Assembly (NCBI RefSeq): GCF_004167665.1
Contig: NZ_SEWE01000002.1
Span: forward strand, 158,550-222,549
Reading direction: 5' to 3'
From: Hymenobacter persicinus
GTDB lineage: Bacteria > Bacteroidota > Bacteroidia > Cytophagales > Hymenobacteraceae
Length of the DNA: 64,000 bases
Shown here: positions 10,376-24,503 of the stretch, piece after piece
Layout: every line of letters begins with the position of its first letter
Numbering within the stretch: position 1 is the first letter of the stretch
Position numbers and translations under genes: made by a program
Notes under the pieces: model-generated
Told to the model about the DNA's origin: nothing
The model's input: only the letters and a program-made list of their open reading frames with translations
The model's database searches: none

Positions 10376-10843
10376 TTAGAAGCGGAAGTGCGAGAAGGCC
10401 TTGTTGGCCTCAGCCATGCGGTGGGTGTCGTCCTTCTTCTTAACCGAAGCACCTTCACCTTTAGCGGCAGCAATGATTTCGCCAGCCAGCTTGTCCTTCA
10501 TGGTTTTCTCCCCACGACGACGAGCGTACTGAATCATCCACTTGGCACCAACCGAAATACGACGGTCGGGACGAACTTCGATCGGCACCTGGAAGGTAGC
10601 ACCACCTACGCGGCGGCTCTTCACTTCTACGGTTGGCATCACGTTGTTCAGAGCCTTGCGCCACATTTCCAGGCCGTTTTCTTTCGTGCGCTGCTCTACG
10701 ATTTCGCAGGCGTCGTAGAAAATGCCGTAGGCAAGGTTTTTCTTTCCGTCATACATCATGTAGTTGACGAAACGGGTTACCAGCGTCTCCTTGAACTTGG
10801 GGTCGGGCAGGAGGATGCGCTTCTTTGGTTTTGACTTTCTCAT
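10376..10843 (-). CDS. rpsG: 30S ribosomal protein S7
   Basis: Nucleates assembly of the 30S head. It begins [17 protein letters not shown] and contains [22 protein letters not shown], the S7 signature; 155 residues. It is the second gene of the str operon, 85 bases after rpsL. Confidence 0.97.
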   Translation of the reverse strand: MRKSKPKKRILLPDPKFKETLVTRFVNYMMYDGKKNLAYGIFYDACEIVEQRTKENGLEMWRKALNNVMPTVEVKSRRVGGATFQVPIEVRPDRRISVGAKWMIQYARRRGEKTMKDKLAGEIIAAAKGEGASVKKKDDTHRMAEANKAFSHFRF

Positions 10844-10928
10844 GAGTTCAGATGTGAGCAGGATGCCGGGAGCCGCGGGATAAGAACCATGTGCTATCCA
10901 ACGCGGGGCCCGACTCCACTCGTATCAA

Positions 10929-11357
10929 TTACTTTTTCTTGCCGGGAGCTGGTTTGCCGCCTTTGCCCGTAGCAGCCACTTGGCCTGGCTTCGGACGCTT
11001 GGCACCATACTTCGAACGACGCTGGGTACGGCCGTTTACACCGGCGGTGTCCAGAGCGCCACGGATGATGTGGTAACGAACACCGGGCAAATCTTTTACC
11101 CGGCCACCACGGATCAGCACGATGCTGTGCTCCTGCAGGTTGTGACCTTCACCCGGGATGTAGGCGTTAACCTCTTTGCCGTTGGTGAGACGCACACGAG
11201 CCACTTTGCGCATGGCCGAGTTCGGCTTCTTAGGCGTGGTGGTGTACACACGGGTGCATACGCCACGGCGCTGCGGGCACGAGTCAAGGGCCGGCGACTT
11301 CGACTTCGTCGTCAGCTTCTCGCGGCCTTTTCGTACTAACTGGTTAATGGTAGGCAT
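10929..11357 (-). CDS. rpsL: 30S ribosomal protein S12
   Basis: Decoding-centre protein and the target of streptomycin-resistance mutations. It starts [15 protein letters not shown] and includes [20 protein letters not shown] and the [14 protein letters not shown] region. The Lys positions that give resistance when mutated lie in TTPKKPNS and PGVRYH contexts and look wild type. The 142 residues include a short Lys/Gly-rich tail ([12 protein letters not shown]). Confidence 0.97.
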   Translation of the reverse strand: MPTINQLVRKGREKLTTKSKSPALDSCPQRRGVCTRVYTTTPKKPNSAMRKVARVRLTNGKEVNAYIPGEGHNLQEHSIVLIRGGRVKDLPGVRYHIIRGALDTAGVNGRTQRRSKYGAKRPKPGQVAATGKGGKPAPGKKK

Positions 11358-11406
11358 TTACGGAATGGTTTGTCAAGGAGGGTTCTCTCCCAAAAAATTA
11401 GGCTTG

Positions 11407-11438
11407 CAAAGGTATAGAAGTCCCGCCGAAATAGCAAA
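11407..11438 (-). promoter_or_regulatory. Promoter of the rpsL-rpsG-fusA-rpsJ operon
   Basis: The reverse strand has TTTG (11438-11435), a 20-base spacer and TACCTTTG (11414-11407), a good match to the Bacteroidota -33/-7 pattern. It lies about 50 bases before the rpsL ATG. Confidence 0.75.
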
Positions 11439-11523
11439 CGAGTTGAAATAGTTTGTTTTAGCCAACCCCGGGGGCGCCCGAATGCCGCCGGCTACACCGA
11501 CCACTACCCGCTCCCGATAACGC

Positions 11524-11556
11524 AAAAGGCCCCCGACGCGAAGTCGGAGGCCTTTT
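11524..11556 (-). terminator. Intrinsic terminator after the DUF3467 gene
   Basis: AAAAGGCC pairs with GGCCTTTT, and inside it CCGAC pairs with GTCGG around a short GCGAA loop; one mismatch lies in the stem. It sits 26 bases past the stop of the DUF3467 gene and insulates it from the rpsL promoter. Confidence 0.85.
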
Positions 11557-11581
11557 CTTAAGCGGGGCTGCTGCGGGGCGC

Positions 11582-11905
11582 TTACGCCTCCCCCATCGTG
11601 CCGCCGAAGTTCATCGGGTAGCTCGGCGAGTCGGGCTGCTGCTTGATGGTGCCAAAGCTCTGCTCAAACCGCTCGATATTGTCGGACAGCGCCGAGAGCA
11701 GGCGCTTGGCGTGCTCGGGCGTGACGACAATGCGGGCCTTGACCTTGGCCTTGGGCAGGCCCGGCATCAGGCGGATAAAGTCGATGACGAACTCGCTGCT
11801 GCTGTGCGCAATCATGGCCAGGTTGGCGTACTCGCCCTCGGCAATTTCTTCCGACAGCTCAATGTTGATGGCGTTCGGGTCAGTTTTTGGGTCGTTGGGT
11901 TCCAT
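11582..11905 (-). CDS. DUF3467 family protein
   Basis: A 107-residue soluble protein. The core INIELSEEIAEGEYANLAMIAH, then SSSEFVIDFIRLMPGLPKAKVKARIVVTPEHAKRLL, matches the DUF3467 family that is common and well conserved in Bacteroidota. The family has no established function. It follows the small membrane protein by 29 bases, and both lie downstream of the rpoC terminator. Confidence 0.85.
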   Translation of the reverse strand: MEPNDPKTDPNAINIELSEEIAEGEYANLAMIAHSSSEFVIDFIRLMPGLPKAKVKARIVVTPEHAKRLLSALSDNIERFEQSFGTIKQQPDSPSYPMNFGGTMGEA

Positions 11906-11934
11906 TCAGTGAAAGTTGGGTTAACAACTGCTTT

Positions 11935-12303
11935 TTATTTGCGGTCCATGTAAAACAGTAGTGTCTTCATTGCTTTATAGCTTACTATCAGAGCTAGCGG
12001 CACCAAAAGTGGTAGCAGTATTATTCCTAATCCGCCCAGAAAAATTCCTGGCAATAGAATCGCATAGCCAAACGCACTGGGCTCATCCGTTACGATTGAT
12101 AAGGCTCCGAATATGCAACAAATTGCCCATACCCCTGGCAGTAATAAGAAGAGCAGTATTACAACCTGCAGTGTTTTGTGAGCTGTACGAGCTATTGCAG
12201 TTTGCCCCCACCTATCGATGCGCTCGATAAAGTTGAACAGTAGACTCAACCCTTTCAGGAAATACAGAAAGGCATTCCACCATCGGTTTTCAGGTCCTTT
12301 CAT
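11935..12303 (-). CDS. Hypothetical small membrane protein
   Basis: I do not recognise a family. The ATG at 12303 gives a 122-residue protein (MKGPENRWWNAFLYFLKG). The longer in-frame version would start inside the rpoC terminator and is rejected. Two strongly hydrophobic stretches (about residues 45-70 and 82-110) suggest two to three membrane helices; the C-terminus KTLLFYMDRK is basic. It may be co-transcribed with the DUF3467 gene. Confidence 0.6.
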   Translation of the reverse strand: MKGPENRWWNAFLYFLKGLSLLFNFIERIDRWGQTAIARTAHKTLQVVILLFLLLPGVWAICCIFGALSIVTDEPSAFGYAILLPGIFLGGLGIILLPLLVPLALIVSYKAMKTLLFYMDRK

Positions 12304-12337
12304 AGCATTTACGCAAACACTCTCTATCGACTGCAAA

Positions 12338-12373
12338 GAAAAAGCCGACCGGGTTCCCCCAGTCGGCTTTTTC
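12338..12373 (-). terminator. Intrinsic terminator after rpoC
   Basis: A perfect 12-bp stem, GAAAAAGCCGAC with GTCGGCTTTTTC, encloses a 12-base loop and is U-rich at its 3' side. It lies 20 bases past the rpoC stop. Confidence 0.93.
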
Positions 12374-12392
12374 ATTACAAGCTCACGGCTGA

Positions 12393-15300
12393 TTACTCGG
12401 CCGAGACTTCGCGCTTGCTGGCTCGCGGGGCCCGCTTCGGACCCGTTTCCGGGGCCTCGGCTTTGGCGGCCTGCTGCGCTTCGAGTTCCTCTTTCGAGCC
12501 GACCACCTGCCGCGTGTATTCGCGCAGACCGGTACCGGCCGGGATGAGGTGCCCGACGATTACGTTTTCCTTCAGGCCCAGCAGTTCGTCGGCCTTGCCA
12601 CGGATGGCAGCTTCCGACAGAACCTTGGTCGTCTCCTGGAACGAAGCGGCCGAGATAAACGACTGGGTGCCGAGCGAGGCCTGGGTGATACCCTGCAGGG
12701 TCGGACGCGAGACCGAAGGCTGAGCGTCGCGCACCTGCACGAGGCGCAGGTCACGGCGTTTCAGGCTGCTGTTCTCGTCGCGGAGCTTGCGGGCACTCAC
12801 GATCTGGCCGGGCTTGAGCACGGTCGAGTCGCCGGCGTCCGTTACCACCTTCATGTCGATGATGGTATCGTTTTCCTCCATGAAGATAATCTTGTCGATT
12901 ACCTGATGCTCCAGGAACGTCGTGTCGCCGGCATCGAGGATAACCACTTTCTGCATCATCTGGCGAACTACCACCTCGATGTGCTTGTCGTTGATTTTTA
13001 CCCCTTGCAAGCGGTATACTTCCTGAATCTCATTCACGAGGTACTCCTGCACGGCGCCCGGACCCTGAATGCTCAGGATGTCGGAAGGCGTGATGGCACC
13101 GTCGGACAGCGGCATACCGGCCCGGATGAAGTCGTTGTCCTGCACCAGAATGTGCTTCGACAGCGGCACCATGTACTTCTTCTTCACGCCGTCTTTCGAC
13201 TCGACGAAGATTTCACGGTTACCACGCTTCACGGTACCATAGGTTACCACACCGTCGATTTCCGACACAACGGCCGGATTCGAGGGGTTCCGGGCTTCGA
13301 AAAGCTCCGTAACGCGGGGCAGACCGCCGGTGATGTCGCGGGTTTTGCCCACGGCCCGAGGAATCTTGGCCAGAATCTGACCAGCCTTGATTTTCTCGTT
13401 GTTCTCGACGCTGATGTGCGAGCCCACGGGAATGCTATAGGCGCGCTGACCTTCCTCGATGTCCTTTTTGCCGGCCTTCACAATGATGGACGGGTTCTGG
13501 GCTTTGTCGCGCGATTCGATAATCACCTTCTCGCGGTGACCCGTCTGCTCATCCGACTCCTCACGGTAGGTCACGCCTTCCGTAATGGCATCGTAGACAA
13601 CGGTACCATCAAACTCGGCCAAAATAACGGCGTTGTAGGGGTCCCAGTTGTTGAGCTCTTGGCCTTTCTCCACTTCCTGACCTTCGTCAACGAGCAGAAA
13701 CGATCCGTACGGTACGTGGTTCGAGATAAACACCTTGCCGGTGCCTTTCTCCACGATACGAATTTCGCCCGAGCGACCCATTACCACTTTCACCTTCTCA
13801 CCTTCGGCGTTCACGGAGTCCACGGTCCGAATGTCTTCGAACTCGACTACCCCGTTGAACTTGGCCTTGATGTTGGCTTCAACGGCAATGTTAGAGGCCG
13901 TACCACCTACGTGGAAGGTACGCAGCGTGAGCTGGGTACCGGGCTCCCCGATCGACTGAGCGGCAATAACACCAACGGCTTCGCCTTTCTGGACCATGCG
14001 GCCCGACGACAGGTTCCGGCCGTAGCACTTGGCGCAAATACCGCGCTTCGACTCGCAGGTCAGTACCGAGCGGATTTCCACCGACTCAATGCTGGTAGCA
14101 TCCACGCGGCGGGTGATGTCCTCGGTGATTTCGTCGCCGGCAGTAAGGATAACCTCGTCCGTGAGCGGATCGATGATATCGTGTACGGCCACGCGGCCCA
14201 GGATACGCTCGGCCAGGGGCTCCACGATGTCCTCGTTGTCTTTCAGGGCGAAGGTTTCGATACCACGCAGCGTACCGCAGTCGGTTTCGTTTACAATCAC
14301 GTCCTGCGACACGTCCACCAGACGACGGGTCAGGTAGCCGGCGTCAGCCGTCTTCAGAGCCGTATCGGCCAGGCCTTTCCGGGCACCGTGGGTCGAAATG
14401 AAGTACTCGATTACGTCCAGGCCTTCTTTGAAGTTGGACAGAATCGGGTTTTCGATAATCTCGCCTACCGAACCCTGGAGCGACTTCTGCGGCTTGGCCA
14501 TCAGACCCCGCATACCGCCGAGCTGACGGATCTGCTCGCGCGAACCGCGGGCACCGGAGTGCATCATCATGTAAATCGAGTTGAAGCCCTGGTTCTCCTT
14601 TTCGAGGCGACCCATGAGGGTTTCAGTGATTTGGTTGTTGATGCGGGTCCAGATGTCGATAACCTGGTTGTAACGCTCGTTGTCGGTAATCAGACCCATC
14701 TGGTAGTTCTGAGTAACGGCCTTCACGTCGTTCTGCGCCTGCAGTACCAGCGCATCCTTCTCCTTCGGAATCTGGATGTCGCCCAGACCCATCGACAGAC
14801 CACCTTTGTAGGCCGACTGGAAGCCCAGCGTCTTGATGTCGTCGAGGACCTGCGCAGTGCGGGCCATGCCGGTGCGCTTGAACACCATCGAAATGATCTG
14901 CTGGAGCTTCTTCTTAGTCAGCAGCTCATCTACGAAACCGACTTCGGTCGGCACGAGCTGGTTGAAGAGCACGCGGCCGGCTACGGTTTCGATGATTTTC
15001 GGCACCAGATTATCCTGCTCATCGCGGACCATCGTGCGCACCTTGATGTAGGCGTGCTTCGACAGAACTCCTTCGTTGATGGCAATAACGACTTCCTCGT
15101 CGGAATAGAACGTCATGTCCTCACCGTCGATTTTCTCGTTTTCGGTGCTGCGCTTGCCTTTAGTGACATAGTACAGACCCAGAACCATGTCCTGCGACGG
15201 TACAGCAATGGGTGCGCCGTTGGCCGGGTTCAGGATGTTGTGCGAGGCCAGCATGAGCATGGATGCTTCCAGGATAGCGGCCGGCCCGAGGGGCACGTGC

Positions 15301-16745
15301 ACAGCCATCTGGTCACCGTCAAAGTCAGCGTTGAAGGCCGTACAAACCAGCGGGTGCAGCTGGATAGCCTTGCCCTCGATCAGACGGGGCTGGAACGCCT
15401 GGATACCCAAGCGGTGCAGGGTTGGAGCCCGGTTGAGCAGCACGGGGTGGCCTTTCAGCACGTTTTCCAGGATGTCCCATACCACGGCGTCCTTGCGGTC
15501 CACGATTTTCTTGGCCGACTTCACCGTCTTCACGATGCCGCGCTCGATGAGCTTGCGGATGATGAACGGCTTGAACAGCTCGGCCGCCATGTTCTTGGGC
15601 AGACCGCACTCGTGCAGCTTCAGCTCCGGGCCTACCACGATAACCGAACGACCGGAGTAGTCGACGCGCTTACCGAGCAGGTTCTGACGGAAGCGGCCCT
15701 GTTTGCCTTTCAGCATATCGGACAGCGACTTCAGGGCGCGGTTGCCTTCGGCGCGCACGGCGTTTACTTTCCGCGAGTTGTCGAACAGCGAATCCACGGC
15801 TTCCTGCAGCATGCGCTTCTCGTTGCGCAGAATCACCTCGGGCGCCTTGATTTCAATCAGGCGCTTGAGGCGGTTGTTGCGGATGATGACGCGGCGGTAC
15901 AGGTCGTTCAAGTCCGAGGTAGCGAAACGGCCACCGTCGAGCGGAACGAGGGGGCGCAGTTCCGGCGGAATCACGGGCACCATGCGGATTACCATCCACT
16001 CGGGCTTGTTTTCCACGCGGGTGGCGGCGTCACGGAAAGCTTCCACCACGCGCAGGCGCTTCAACGCCTCAGCCTTACGCTGCTGCGAGGTTTCGTGGGC
16101 GGCCGAGTCGCGCAGGCTGTACGAAAGCTCATCGAGGTTGATGCGCTCCAGCAGCATGTACAAGGCATCGGCACCCATGCGGGCGATGAACTTGTTGGGG
16201 TCCTCGTTGGGCAGCATCTGGTTCTCCCGGGGGAGCTTGTCGATGATGTCGAGGTATTCGTCTTCGGTCAGGAAGTCGAGCTGCTGCACGCCTTCTTCGG
16301 CGAGGGCGCCCGGCTGCACAACGACGTACCGCTCGTAATAGATAATCTGGTCGAGCTTCTTAGTGGGCAGGCCCAGCAGGTAGCCGATTTTATTGGGCAG
16401 GGACTTAAAGTACCAGATGTGCGCTACGGGCACCACCAGTTCGATGTGGCCCATCCGCTCGCGGCGTACTTTCTTCTCGGTCACCTCCACGCCGCACCGG
16501 TCGCAGATGATGCCTTTGTAGCGAATCCGCTTGTATTTGCCGCAGTGGCATTCCCAGTCCTTCACGGGACCGAAAATCCGCTCGCAGAACAAGCCGCCCA
16601 TCTCGGGCTTGTACGTCCGGTAGTTGATCGTCTCGGGCTTCACTACTTCGCCGTTCGACCGCTCCAGGATGGATTCGGGCGAGGCCAGCGAGATGGTGAC
16701 TTTCGAGAAGTCCTGCACCAGTTTTTTGTTTTTTGCAAACGCCAT
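12393..16745 (-). CDS. rpoC: RNA polymerase beta' subunit
   Basis: Catalytic subunit of RNA polymerase. The N-terminal zinc ribbon ([20 protein letters not shown], from about residue 66) and the Mg-binding NADFDGDQM motif (about residue 470) are intact. The trigger-loop and C-terminal regions follow, ending in an Ala/Glu/Lys-rich tail. The 1450 residues are typical for Bacteroidota. It is separated from rpoB by a 340-base gap. Confidence 0.98.
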   Translation of the reverse strand: MAFAKNKKLVQDFSKVTISLASPESILERSNGEVVKPETINYRTYKPEMGGLFCERIFGPVKDWECHCGKYKRIRYKGIICDRCGVEVTEKKVRRERMGHIELVVPVAHIWYFKSLPNKIGYLLGLPTKKLDQIIYYERYVVVQPGALAEEGVQQLDFLTEDEYLDIIDKLPRENQMLPNEDPNKFIARMGADALYMLLERINLDELSYSLRDSAAHETSQQRKAEALKRLRVVEAFRDAATRVENKPEWMVIRMVPVIPPELRPLVPLDGGRFATSDLNDLYRRVIIRNNRLKRLIEIKAPEVILRNEKRMLQEAVDSLFDNSRKVNAVRAEGNRALKSLSDMLKGKQGRFRQNLLGKRVDYSGRSVIVVGPELKLHECGLPKNMAAELFKPFIIRKLIERGIVKTVKSAKKIVDRKDAVVWDILENVLKGHPVLLNRAPTLHRLGIQAFQPRLIEGKAIQLHPLVCTAFNADFDGDQMAVHVPLGPAAILEASMLMLASHNILNPANGAPIAVPSQDMVLGLYYVTKGKRSTENEKIDGEDMTFYSDEEVVIAINEGVLSKHAYIKVRTMVRDEQDNLVPKIIETVAGRVLFNQLVPTEVGFVDELLTKKKLQQIISMVFKRTGMARTAQVLDDIKTLGFQSAYKGGLSMGLGDIQIPKEKDALVLQAQNDVKAVTQNYQMGLITDNERYNQVIDIWTRINNQITETLMGRLEKENQGFNSIYMMMHSGARGSREQIRQLGGMRGLMAKPQKSLQGSVGEIIENPILSNFKEGLDVIEYFISTHGARKGLADTALKTADAGYLTRRLVDVSQDVIVNETDCGTLRGIETFALKDNEDIVEPLAERILGRVAVHDIIDPLTDEVILTAGDEITEDITRRVDATSIESVEIRSVLTCESKRGICAKCYGRNLSSGRMVQKGEAVGVIAAQSIGEPGTQLTLRTFHVGGTASNIAVEANIKAKFNGVVEFEDIRTVDSVNAEGEKVKVVMGRSGEIRIVEKGTGKVFISNHVPYGSFLLVDEGQEVEKGQELNNWDPYNAVILAEFDGTVVYDAITEGVTYREESDEQTGHREKVIIESRDKAQNPSIIVKAGKKDIEEGQRAYSIPVGSHISVENNEKIKAGQILAKIPRAVGKTRDITGGLPRVTELFEARNPSNPAVVSEIDGVVTYGTVKRGNREIFVESKDGVKKKYMVPLSKHILVQDNDFIRAGMPLSDGAITPSDILSIQGPGAVQEYLVNEIQEVYRLQGVKINDKHIEVVVRQMMQKVVILDAGDTTFLEHQVIDKIIFMEENDTIIDMKVVTDAGDSTVLKPGQIVSARKLRDENSSLKRRDLRLVQVRDAQPSVSRPTLQGITQASLGTQSFISAASFQETTKVLSEAAIRGKADELLGLKENVIVGHLIPAGTGLREYTRQVVGSKEELEAQQAAKAEAPETGPKRAPRASKREVSAE

Positions 16746-17040
16746 GTAGAAAGCTGTTAGCTGTTGGCTTTTTATGCTGTCCGTTAGATACGCCGGCCTT
16801 AAGGCTAGTCGGAAAGAACGTAACAGTTCGACTCTGCGAAAAGTGCTCTGCGGTTCGGATAGGTACGCCGCGCAGTAGATTTTGCTAGGTCTGGATGAAT
16901 ACGCTCGAACTTTGGCAAGTCCGGGCGGCTGCGGTCAACTTAAGCCGGGGGTTGTCTCGTTCTGACCTTATCTCGGAACGACGCCGGCGGCAGTAAGCAT
17001 CGGTTGCCCGATCCGCATGTATTGTAAAAGGCACTGAAAC

Positions 17041-17074
17041 AGGAGTTGCCAACATCTGCATGTCAGCAACTCCT
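17041..17074 (-). terminator. Hairpin in the 340-base rpoB-rpoC gap
   Basis: A perfect 9-bp inverted repeat (AGGAGTTGC/GCAACTCCT) with a 16-base loop starts 12 bases past the rpoB stop. The reverse strand continues GTTTC, so it could be a weak terminator or attenuator. The rest of the gap (16746-17040) holds no TAnnTTTG box and no credible gene; a 65-codon reading frame at 16885-17082 has no protein-like features. A small ATCGG/CCGAT hairpin also occurs near 17000. Confidence 0.5.
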
Positions 17075-17085
17075 TGTTTCAAACC

Positions 17086-20979
<3,894 letters not shown>

Positions 20980-21120
20980 TGCGTTTGGGTGTTAAGAAAT
21001 GGACACTGAAGCGTACTGTAATCAATAAACCTACCTAACCAGTTCTGCGTACCCGTAGGCACAAAAAGCCGCAATGCGGCGCGGAAAGGCAATCCAGGAA
21101 GGTTTGTGGCCTACAAACAG

Positions 21121-21147
21121 GAAAAGACCTGGCTTAGTTGCCAGGCC
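21121..21147 (-). terminator. Probable attenuator between rplL and rpoB
   Basis: On the reverse strand GCCTGGC pairs with GCCAGGT around a 6-base loop and is followed by CTTTTC. The stem is short (6-7 bp), so partial termination is more likely than full. An rplL-rpoB attenuator is well known in other bacteria and lowers polymerase relative to ribosomal proteins. Confidence 0.6.
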
Positions 21148-21182
21148 TATCCTTATTTGTATGAGAAAAAGCGCGGGGCAGC

Positions 21183-21560
21183 TTACTTAACCTCTACTTC
21201 AGCGCCGGCTTCTTCCAGTTGCTTCTTCAGGCCTTCAGCCTCGTCCTTAGCAACACCTTCTTTCAGGGGCTTAGGAGCGCCGTCAACCAGTTCTTTGGCT
21301 TCTTTCAGGCCCAGACCGGTCAGGTCTTTCACCAGTTTCACAACAGCCAGTTTGCTAGCGCCAGCCGACTTCAGGATTACGTCGAACGACGTCTTCTCCT
21401 CGGGAGCGTCAGCAGCAGCGCCAGCGCCACCACCAGCCATCATTACGGGAGCAGCAGCAGGCTCAATGCCATACTCGTCCTTCAGGATACCAGCCAGCTC
21501 GTTTACTTCTTTCACCGTCAGGTTAACCAGCTGCTCAGCGAATGCTTTCAAATCTGCCAT
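21183..21560 (-). CDS. rplL: 50S ribosomal protein L7/L12
   Basis: Multicopy stalk protein that recruits translation factors. The 125 residues have the N-terminal dimerisation helix ([18 protein letters not shown]), an Ala/Gly hinge (about residues 38-52) and the C-terminal domain with [20 protein letters not shown] and [21 protein letters not shown]. It follows rplJ, its stalk anchor, by 67 bases. Confidence 0.97.
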   Translation of the reverse strand: MADLKAFAEQLVNLTVKEVNELAGILKDEYGIEPAAAPVMMAGGGAGAAADAPEEKTSFDVILKSAGASKLAVVKLVKDLTGLGLKEAKELVDGAPKPLKEGVAKDEAEGLKKQLEEAGAEVEVK

Positions 21561-21627
21561 TTCTGTAGATTGTTAAAAAAAAGGGGGTTGTTGAATTTAA
21601 TTGAGGGGGAAAAAGCTAGGCTCGCAA

Positions 21628-22182
21628 TTAAGCAGCAACCTCTTCTTTTTCGGAAAGCGTCTTGAGGATACCGGCCAGTTTGTTGCCACCGCTCGACAGA
21701 GCGCTGATAACGTTTTTGGCAGGCGACTGGAGCAGACCGATAACTTCACCGATCAGCTCGTTTTTGCCTTTCAGCGTGCTCAGCGTCTCGAGCTGGTTAG
21801 CACCCAGGTAGATGCTAGAGTCGATGTAAGCACCCTTCAGAGCAGGCTTCGGAACGGCATTCTTGCTGTAGTTCTGAGCCTTGTAGAAGTCCTTCAGCAG
21901 TTTGCCGGGAGCGTTGCCAGCCTCTTTCGAGAACAGTACACCCGACTGGCTTTTCAGCGCTGCGTCCAGCTCCGACGTGTCACCGCCCAGCGTGTCGAGG
22001 GCTTTGCGGATCAGCGTGTTCTTGTACACTTTGAACTCCAGGCCGCGGTTGAAGCACAGCCGACGGAATTCGTTGATTTTCGCCACCGACATTCCCGAAG
22101 CATCGGTAATGTAGAACGCGTTGTGCGATTGAAACTTTTCGCTCAACTCGTCGACGAGGACTTGTTTTTCTTCCCTTGTCAT
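21628..22182 (-). CDS. rplJ: 50S ribosomal protein L10
   Basis: Stalk base that holds L7/L12 dimers. It starts MTREEKQVLVDELSEKF and includes FRRLCFNRGLEFKVYKNTLIRKAL; 184 residues with a C-terminal helix for L12 binding. It lies 17 bases after rplA. Confidence 0.95.
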   Translation of the reverse strand: MTREEKQVLVDELSEKFQSHNAFYITDASGMSVAKINEFRRLCFNRGLEFKVYKNTLIRKALDTLGGDTSELDAALKSQSGVLFSKEAGNAPGKLLKDFYKAQNYSKNAVPKPALKGAYIDSSIYLGANQLETLSTLKGKNELIGEVIGLLQSPAKNVISALSSGGNKLAGILKTLSEKEEVAA

Positions 22183-22199
22183 ATCTCGTTGATTGTGAA

Positions 22200-22895
22200 T
22201 TAAGCGGAAGTAACCGTAGTCTCAACCGGAACGGCTGGGCTCATCGTGCTGCTGAGCGTGATGCTCTTGATGTAGGTACCCTTAGCGGACGAAGGCTTCA
22301 GACGGATGAGCGTCTGGATTACTTCGATGGCGTTTTCAGCCAGCTTCTGGTCATCAAAAGATACTTTGCCCACCGAGCAGTGAATGATGCCGGTTTTGTC
22401 AACTTTGAAGTCGATTTTACCAGCTTTCACTTCCTGAACGGCCTTGGCCACGTCGGTCGTTACCGTACCCGACTTCGGGTTTGGCATCAGACCACGGGGA
22501 CCGAGCACGCGGCCCAGGCGACCTACTTTAGCCATTACCGATGGCATCGTGATAATTACGTCGATGTCGGTCCAGCCTTTTTCGATCTTGGCGATGTAGT
22601 CGTCCAGACCAACGAAATCGGCGCCGGCGGCAGTAGCTTCAGCCTCCTTGTCGGGAGTCACGAGAGCCAGTACACGAACGGTTTTGCCGGTGCCGTGGGG
22701 CAGCGTGGCCACGCCACGAACCATCTGGTCAGCTTTGCGGGGGTCTACGCCCAGACGTACGTCGATGTCAACAGAGGCGTCAAACTTGGTATAGGTGATG
22801 TCCTTTACCACTTTGGCAGCTTCTACCAAGTTACGAGCCGTCGTCAGGTCGTGCTTGGCAAGGGCGTCCTTGCGCTTTTTGGTCAGTTTGCTCAT
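22200..22895 (-). CDS. rplA: 50S ribosomal protein L1
   Basis: L1-stalk protein; in other bacteria an autogenous repressor of the L11-L1 operon. The sequence contains [23 protein letters not shown] and [20 protein letters not shown], which are diagnostic; 231 residues. It lies 18 bases after rplK. Confidence 0.97.
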   Translation of the reverse strand: MSKLTKKRKDALAKHDLTTARNLVEAAKVVKDITYTKFDASVDIDVRLGVDPRKADQMVRGVATLPHGTGKTVRVLALVTPDKEAEATAAGADFVGLDDYIAKIEKGWTDIDVIITMPSVMAKVGRLGRVLGPRGLMPNPKSGTVTTDVAKAVQEVKAGKIDFKVDKTGIIHCSVGKVSFDDQKLAENAIEVIQTLIRLKPSSAKGTYIKSITLSSTMSPAVPVETTVTSA

Positions 22896-22913
22896 GAGTT
22901 CTTCTCCGTTTGA

Positions 22914-23357
22914 TTATGCAGCGAAAGGAGAAGTTCCCGAGACGGTGATACCCATGCTGCGGGCCGTACCGGCAACGAGTTTCATGGCCGACTCAATCTT
23001 GAACGAGTTCAAGTCGGGCATCTTCGTTTCGGCAATGGTGCGAACCTGGTCCCACGACACCGAACCAACCTTGTTCCGGTTAGGCTCTTTCGAACCGCTC
23101 TGGATTTTGGCAGCTTCCATGAGGAGAACTGGCACCGGAGGGGTTTTCACGACGAAGTCAAACGACTTGTCGGTGTACATGGTAATCAGTACGGGACATA
23201 CTTGGCCGGCCTTATCCTGGGTGCGAGCGTTGAACTGCTTGCAGAACTCCATGATGTTAAGGCCTTTGCTACCAAGTGCAGGTCCAACCGGCGGCGAAGG
23301 GTTCGCAGCGCCTCCCTTTATCTGAAGCTTCAGATAACCTCTAATTTCTTTGGCCAT
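22914..23357 (-). CDS. rplK: 50S ribosomal protein L11
   Basis: GTPase-centre protein needed for stringent-response signalling. It contains [20 protein letters not shown] and the C-terminal ARSMGITV; 147 residues. It begins the ribosomal part of the secE-nusG-rplKAJL-rpoBC cluster, 127 bases after nusG. Confidence 0.97.
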   Translation of the reverse strand: MAKEIRGYLKLQIKGGAANPSPPVGPALGSKGLNIMEFCKQFNARTQDKAGQVCPVLITMYTDKSFDFVVKTPPVPVLLMEAAKIQSGSKEPNRNKVGSVSWDQVRTIAETKMPDLNSFKIESAMKLVAGTARSMGITVSGTSPFAA

Positions 23358-23484
23358 TGGGATTGAAAGGCTTCGGAGAATATGGTCGTAACACCAGCTC
23401 TCCTCAGTTTAACTAGTGCTCCTAAAAAGTGGAAGCCGCCGTTGGTCGGAGCAGAAGAACCAACAACGTACTATCTATGTGTGC

Positions 23485-24045
23485 TTAAGATTCTTTCTCG
23501 ACCTGAGTGTAGCTGAGCTCCATGGGAGTGCTGCGGCCGAAAATCTTCACAATCACGTTCAGCTTCTTGCGCTCATCGAAAATCTCGGACACGTTGCCGG
23601 AGAAGCCGCTGAAGGCGCCATCCACTACTTTCACCAACTCACCCACCACGAAGGGGGTATCGAGGCTGGCGGTTTCTTCCTCAGCTTCGTCAACGATGCC
23701 TAGAATACGGTTCACCTCCGACATGCGCAGCGGCACGGGCTTGGTGTTGGCCGTCTTGCCTTCTTTGTCGCTCAGGAAACCAATTACGCCCGGGGTGCTG
23801 GTAATAATGTGGTCAACTTCGCCGTGCGACAAATCGGCGTGAATGAGAATGTAGCCGGGGAAGAAGTTACGCTCGCGCACCCGCTTCTTGCCGTTCCGCA
23901 TCTCGTATACTTTCTCGGCCGGAATCAGTACCTGGGGCACCAACTCAGAAAGGCCATGACGGCCAATCTCGGTTTCCAAGTACTGCTTGGCTTTTTTCTC
24001 TTGGCCGCTCACGGAGCGTACCACATACCACTTCAACTCTCCCAT
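23485..24045 (-). CDS. nusG: Transcription termination/antitermination protein NusG
   Basis: Elongation factor that links RNA polymerase with Rho or the ribosome. The NGN domain starts KWYVVRSVSGQEKKAKQYLE and includes RNFFPGYILIHADL. The C-terminal KOW domain has VGELVKVVDGAFSGFSGNV. The length is 186 residues. It overlaps the normal secE-nusG layout, 12 bases after secE. Confidence 0.97.
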   Translation of the reverse strand: MGELKWYVVRSVSGQEKKAKQYLETEIGRHGLSELVPQVLIPAEKVYEMRNGKKRVRERNFFPGYILIHADLSHGEVDHIITSTPGVIGFLSDKEGKTANTKPVPLRMSEVNRILGIVDEAEEETASLDTPFVVGELVKVVDGAFSGFSGNVSEIFDERKKLNVIVKIFGRSTPMELSYTQVEKES

Positions 24046-24057
24046 TAGATCAACCGA

Positions 24058-24252
24058 TTAACGGAATGAATTGTAGAATGCCTCCAGGCCGGTTTTGAAC
24101 ACGATGTCCATGAGGCCAACAACGGCGGCAAAGATCAGCGAACCGATCAGTACGAGCCCAGCGCTCTTCTGCAGTTCATCGAAAGAAGGCCACGTTACTT
24201 TGTAGCGCATCTCCTCGGTGGTGTCGCGGAAATAATTCGTCAGCTTGCTCAT
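24058..24252 (-). CDS. secE: Preprotein translocase subunit SecE
   Basis: Single-helix subunit of the SecYEG channel. The 64 residues have the amphipathic N-terminal helix (YFRDTTEEMRYKVTWPSFDELQKS) with the conserved VTWPS, then one membrane helix (VLIGSLIFAAVVGLMDIVF). It lies between tRNA-Trp and nusG, the common arrangement. Confidence 0.95.
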   Translation of the reverse strand: MSKLTNYFRDTTEEMRYKVTWPSFDELQKSAGLVLIGSLIFAAVVGLMDIVFKTGLEAFYNSFR

Positions 24253-24304
24253 GTTCGCGCCTGGTTTGGCTGTAACTGTTGCGGCCGCTTTATGGCCTAT
24301 CCTG

Positions 24305-24375
24305 CACGGGCGGAGAGATTCGAACTCCCATCAAAGGTTTTGGAGACCTCTATTCTACCCTTGAACTACGCCCGT
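24305..24375 (-). tRNA. tRNA-Trp (CCA anticodon)
   Basis: The reverse strand folds as a cloverleaf: acceptor ACGGGCG/CGCCCGT, D arm from GTTC, anticodon stem GAGGT/ACCTT around CTCCAAA, and T arm with TTCGAAT. The anticodon reads CCA. The terminal CCA is not encoded. It is the first element of the secE-nusG transcript. Confidence 0.95.
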
Positions 24376-24414
24376 GTATGCGTTCCAAATGACTGTAAAG
24401 CCGGATTGGGACTG

Positions 24415-24445
24415 CAAATGTACTGAACTCTTTAAACAAAACAAA
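24415..24445 (-). promoter_or_regulatory. Promoter of tRNA-Trp-secE-nusG-rplKAJL-rpoBC
   Basis: The reverse strand has TTTG (24445-24442), a 19-base spacer and TACATTTG (24422-24415). The tRNA begins 40 bases further on. The -33 box overlaps the end of the tuf terminator, so the two transcripts are packed closely. Confidence 0.8.
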
Positions 24446-24474
24446 TCCGCCCCTGAAAATATCAGAGGCGGATT
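24444..24474 (-). terminator. Intrinsic terminator after tuf
   Basis: AATCCGCC pairs with GGCGGATT, extended inward by CTGA/TCAG with small bulges. The reverse strand continues TGTTTTGTTT. It starts 30 bases past the tuf stop. Confidence 0.85.
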
Positions 24475-24503
24475 GTATTGTTTTACTGGTTTCTAGACAG
24501 AAA

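Noticed and set aside
12549..16760. Very long open frames on the + strand opposite rpoC (about 1400 codons), rpoB (17737-21009) and fusA (7919-10291)
   Set aside because: They are antisense to highly conserved genes, have odd composition rich in His, Val, Gln, Leu and Asp with no domains, and arise because preferred codons of the sense strand leave few reverse stops.
16885..17082. 65-codon frame between rpoB and rpoC
   Set aside because: It overlaps the hairpin, has no domain or membrane character, and no promoter box.
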